Shown here: positions 40,554 to 43,085 of the stretch, in pieces
Layout: the number at the start of each line of letters is the position of its first letter
Position numbering within the stretch: position 1 is the first letter of the stretch
NCBI GenBank assembly: GCA_037147175.1
Contig: JBAWVS010000022.1
Coordinates: 1-43,085, forward strand
Direction of reading: 5' to 3'
Length of the DNA: 43,085 nt
Source of the DNA: a bacterium
GTDB taxonomy: Bacteria > Cyanobacteriota > Vampirovibrionia > Gastranaerophilales > UBA9971
Position numbers and translations under genes: made by a program
Notes under the pieces: generated by a model
Databases searched by the model: none
What the model was told of the DNA's origin: nothing
Seen by the model: only the letters and a program-made list of their open reading frames with translations

Positions 40554-41805
40554 TTTTAGCCTCTAATAAATCTGTGAATAATTTTGTTAAACAGCTGATA
40601 TGCTTATCTGCGTTATAATTTTTTAAAGCAAAATCATACGCATTTTGTCCCAAAGTCTTTTGTTTATCGGTCTTTCTTCCTAAGTTAACAATATTTGTCT
40701 TTAATTCATCAATATTTCCCATGTTAAATATAAACCCGTTATAATCATTGATTACCATTTCCGGAATACCTCCTGTAGCGCAACCTATAACAGATTTTCC
40801 GCATGCAAATGCTTCAATTATTGACATAGGCTGATTTTCATACCATTCAGAAGGTATTATTAATGCAATGGAATTATTGATATATTCAGGCAAGATTTTT
40901 CTGTCAACAGATCCTAAAAATTCAACGTTATTGATATTGTTTTCTGACTTATATTGCTTTAACTCTTCTTCCATAGGTCCTGTTCCTGCAATAAGAAGTT
41001 TTTGTTCAGGCAAATCTTTGAATGCTTTTAAAAGACTATACACACCTTTTTCAAAAGATAACCTGCCTGCGAAAATAAAATAATCTTTACTTTCAAAGTT
41101 TGGCGATATTTTTTCTATATCAGGCAAGCTGTTTGAAATAATTGTAATTTTATCCCTATTTATCCCGGATTTTATAACTAATTCAGCCAGAAATTGACTT
41201 GGAGAAACAAATTTGTCAATATATTTCGTATAATTTAAGATATTATGGTTAAAAAACATTTCCGCCGAAGACAAAATACTTGTACTTAAAGAGTTTTTCA
41301 CACATTTATTTGCGATGCAGGGAATATAACCTGATTTGGTGCATTGTTGATTGCAGATTTCTCTTCCTCCAAGCATCAACGTATAATTCGGACAAATTGT
41401 CTGATAATCATGCAGGGTTTGAACCACAGGTGTTTTATGTTTTTTGGCAATAACCAATATTGAATACGTAAGCTGGTGGGCTATTCCGTGACAATGTATG
41501 ATATCAGGCTTAAATGCCTTAAGGAACTCTTCAAATTTTTTTGCGGCTTTTGAATTATAAATAAAATTTTTCGCAATTTGTAATTTTTCCAAAAGATTAT
41601 ATTCTTTGCCGCAATTAGAAAATTCGACAAAATCCGCAAAATAATTTTCCCATATATAACTGGGGGGATTATTAGGATGGGTCATTGAAAAAAAAGCCAC
41701 TTCATTTCCGGCTTTTTCAAGCATTTTCATTTCTTCAAGGGCGACCGCATCCTGTCCACCTTTTGGAAAAAAAAACTTATTTACTATTGCTATTTTCATA
41801 TACAA
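40540..41805 (-). CDS. Group 1 (GT4-type) glycosyltransferase
   Basis: The 421-residue GT-B glycosyltransferase has an N-terminal acceptor domain starting MKIAIVNKFFFPKGGQDAVA, with the IIHCHGIAHQLTYSI segment typical of the family, and a donor domain with FIFAGRLSFEKGVYSLLKAF and PSEWYENQPMSIIEAFACGKSV, which carries the E-x7-E pair. A cysteine-rich insert near residues 150-175 (CPNYTLMLGGREICNQQC) is common in GT4 members of this kind. I would place the start at the MYMK ATG or the second ATG at 41799; the difference is two residues. It is the second gene in the visible operon. Confidence 0.92.
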   Translation of the reverse strand: MYMKIAIVNKFFFPKGGQDAVALEEMKMLEKAGNEVAFFSMTHPNNPPSYIWENYFADFVEFSNCGKEYNLLEKLQIAKNFIYNSKAAKKFEEFLKAFKPDIIHCHGIAHQLTYSILVIAKKHKTPVVQTLHDYQTICPNYTLMLGGREICNQQCTKSGYIPCIANKCVKNSLSTSILSSAEMFFNHNILNYTKYIDKFVSPSQFLAELVIKSGINRDKITIISNSLPDIEKISPNFESKDYFIFAGRLSFEKGVYSLLKAFKDLPEQKLLIAGTGPMEEELKQYKSENNINNVEFLGSVDRKILPEYINNSIALIIPSEWYENQPMSIIEAFACGKSVIGCATGGIPEMVINDYNGFIFNMGNIDELKTNIVNLGRKTDKQKTLGQNAYDFALKNYNADKHISCLTKLFTDLLEAKNVLQ

Positions 41806-41845
41806 AACCTGTTTACTTTTTTAATCGATTAAAATATTTTTTATC

Positions 41846-42988
41846 TTACCTGTTCCCTGAAATTTCAAAATAGACTTTTTCTGTAACATCAGCGATTTTA
41901 TCCCATGAGAAGTTATTTTTAACAATTTCTTTTGATTTTTGACCCATAATAATTAATTCTTCCTGATTAAGCGAAAGCAATTTACTAAGAGCATTTTTGC
42001 AGGCTTCAGTGTTGTTTGCGGCAAAGCTTATCCCTGCTGCTCTGTCAAAAGAGAGCATTTCGTCATGCGGTTGAATGTCGCTAAGAACAACAGGTAATTC
42101 ATAAGACATCGCTTCTAAGCCTGCCAGCGGATTTCCTTCCAATCTTGACGGTGAAATATAAGCAAGGGCGTTTGAATAAACTTCCGCAAGCTCTCTGCCC
42201 TTTAGATAAGAAGTAAAAATAATTCTTTTATCATCTTTTGCGAGATTTTTGAGCAGTTTGACATATTCCGGTGTTTCCGGTGAATCTCCTGAAATTACGA
42301 GCTTGATATCAGTATTTAAATCTTTAAAAGCATTTATTAATATTTCAATGGCTTTTTCGGGAACTAATCGCCCTACGAAAGTAATATATTTGTTTTTTTC
42401 AAGCTTAAATTTTTCGTTTAAAATTTTAAGCTCTGTTTTTTTTGGAATATTAACACCGTTGGGGATTCTAAAGCAGTTTACTCCGTAAACCTCGTTATAT
42501 CTTTGCATAAGCCCGTTTGAAACCATTATTCTTGCATCAGTAAGCTTTGCACTGTTCACTTCACCTATTTTTATGGCTTTTTTGGCGATTCCCTGCCATT
42601 TGTCCCTCTGCCAGTCAATTCCATGACAGGTAAATACTCTTTTCTTTTTCGGGGAAAATGATTTGGGAATTAAACTAAAAATTGCGGGACCCTGTGCGTG
42701 ATAATGTATTATTTCAGCATCCGAAAATGCTGCAAATATGCTTGAAATAAAACAATGATAGCATGTTCCCCAACCTACCATATTAATTGTCGGCAGGTTT
42801 ATTACTTTAACGCCTTTGTATTCGGTTTTTTCAAAAGTATTATTTTGGTTTCTGCCATAAAATGTTATTTTATGACCTTTTTCTGCGAGTTTTGTATAAA
42901 GTCCTTCCGTTGCCGTTTCTACTCCACCGTAATCTGCAGGTATATTTCTTGAGCCTACGACTGCTATTTTTAATATATTCTTTTTCAT
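41846..42988 (-). CDS. Group 1 glycosyltransferase (copy 2 of a near-identical pair)
   Basis: The 380-residue protein is the twin of 35678-36817: same family, same start, and the first 278 residues identical. Differences lie near the C-terminus, for example V to I in ALAYISPSR, D to A in FDRAAG and the end ISGNR in place of ISDN. The ribosome site AGAGAGG precedes the ATG in both copies. It is the first gene visible on this side of the polysaccharide operon, with upstream DNA running off the window inside the repeat. Both copies keep catalytic motifs, so each may be active. Confidence 0.92.
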   Translation of the reverse strand: MKKNILKIAVVGSRNIPADYGGVETATEGLYTKLAEKGHKITFYGRNQNNTFEKTEYKGVKVINLPTINMVGWGTCYHCFISSIFAAFSDAEIIHYHAQGPAIFSLIPKSFSPKKKRVFTCHGIDWQRDKWQGIAKKAIKIGEVNSAKLTDARIMVSNGLMQRYNEVYGVNCFRIPNGVNIPKKTELKILNEKFKLEKNKYITFVGRLVPEKAIEILINAFKDLNTDIKLVISGDSPETPEYVKLLKNLAKDDKRIIFTSYLKGRELAEVYSNALAYISPSRLEGNPLAGLEAMSYELPVVLSDIQPHDEMLSFDRAAGISFAANNTEACKNALSKLLSLNQEELIIMGQKSKEIVKNNFSWDKIADVTEKVYFEISGNR

Positions 42989-43085
42989 ACTGCCTCTCTG
43001 AAAATATATATTTTTTTATTAAACTTTTATCAAATTTATTTGATGCCCCTACAATAAAACAGCAAAACCAAAAAGGGTATTAGCC
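42172..43085. repeat. Long direct repeat, right copy (reaches the window end)
   Basis: This copy matches 36001-36914 at a constant offset of 6171 bases, in the same orientation, and the match continues to the last base of the window. The upstream non-coding part (42989-43085) is identical too, so the unit is not only a coding match. Confidence 0.85.

Noticed and set aside
42249-43083. Plus-strand frames duplicated at 36078-36912 and 42249-43083
   Set aside because: They are antisense shadows of the duplicated glycosyltransferase gene and its upstream region; their identity only reflects the DNA repeat.

Overview
The window is AT-rich bacterial DNA read with the standard code. It holds part of a Mu-like transposable prophage or prophage-derived element, a large defence cargo inside that element, and then ordinary chromosome with a surface-polysaccharide locus. 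No marker gene fixes the species. The low GC, the CGTCATTGCG palindromic repeat and the lipoprotein/polysaccharide genes would fit an uncultured gut-type lineage such as the Gastranaerophilales (Vampirovibrionia), but this is only a guess. The right edge lies inside a repeat that is also present at about 36 kb, which is what an assembly contig end looks like.

Layout. (1) 1-5717, plus strand: a tightly overlapping Mu-type head operon of terminase large subunit (cut by the window edge), DUF935 portal, a beta-class DNA methyltransferase, Mu F-like head protein, a Dam-type adenine methyltransferase and a gpG-like morphogenesis protein. It stops at a strong terminator, with no protease, capsid or tail genes following. 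(2) 5859-11701, minus strand: a complete type I restriction-modification operon (hsdM-hsdS-hsdR). Divergent from it is a WYL-domain regulator. (3) 12.9-16.2 kb: small accessory genes (NUMOD4/HNH-like nuclease, stand-alone receiver domain, WG-repeat protein, membrane proteins, HAD-like phosphatase). Three promoters in 11.8-15.8 kb share an ATGTC-N7-GACAT dyad. (4) 16272-26180, plus strand: a co-directional run of YhaM-like HD exoribonuclease, PD-(D/E)XK nuclease, a free-standing SMC hinge domain, a UvrD/RecB-like helicase-nuclease with an Fe-S-type cysteine set, McrB and McrC. (5) 30718-26190, minus strand: a four-gene transposition operon of MuA-like DDE transposase, MuB-like ATPase, and two unusual proteins. 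The third gene looks like the DNA-binding half of the transposase without its catalytic domain. The fourth is a tyrosine-recombinase fold lacking three catalytic residues. Both carry the same N-terminal winged helix. Upstream of the transposase gene (30.7-31.4 kb) lie several families of 10-11-bp phased repeats, the likely transposon end or operator region.

(6) From 31.5 kb rightward the DNA looks chromosomal: tRNA-Val(UAC), a sugar-type ABC solute-binding lipoprotein, a palindromic MITE-like repeat, a secreted HExxH protein, and a Rossmann-fold protein of unknown role. These are followed by a minus-strand polysaccharide operon (two near-identical group 1 glycosyltransferases, another glycosyltransferase, a hexapeptide acetyltransferase, an O-antigen ligase/polymerase-type membrane protein and an acyltransferase 3).

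How it fits together. The head operon and the transposition operon converge on the cargo and look similar in base composition, while much of the cargo is more AT-rich. The simplest reading is one Mu-like element, complete or decayed, carrying a type I system, a McrBC type IV system and a nuclease/helicase/SMC-hinge operon. The most unusual items are the orphan SMC hinge, the catalytically depleted recombinase with its winged-helix sibling, and the shared operator of the cargo promoters.
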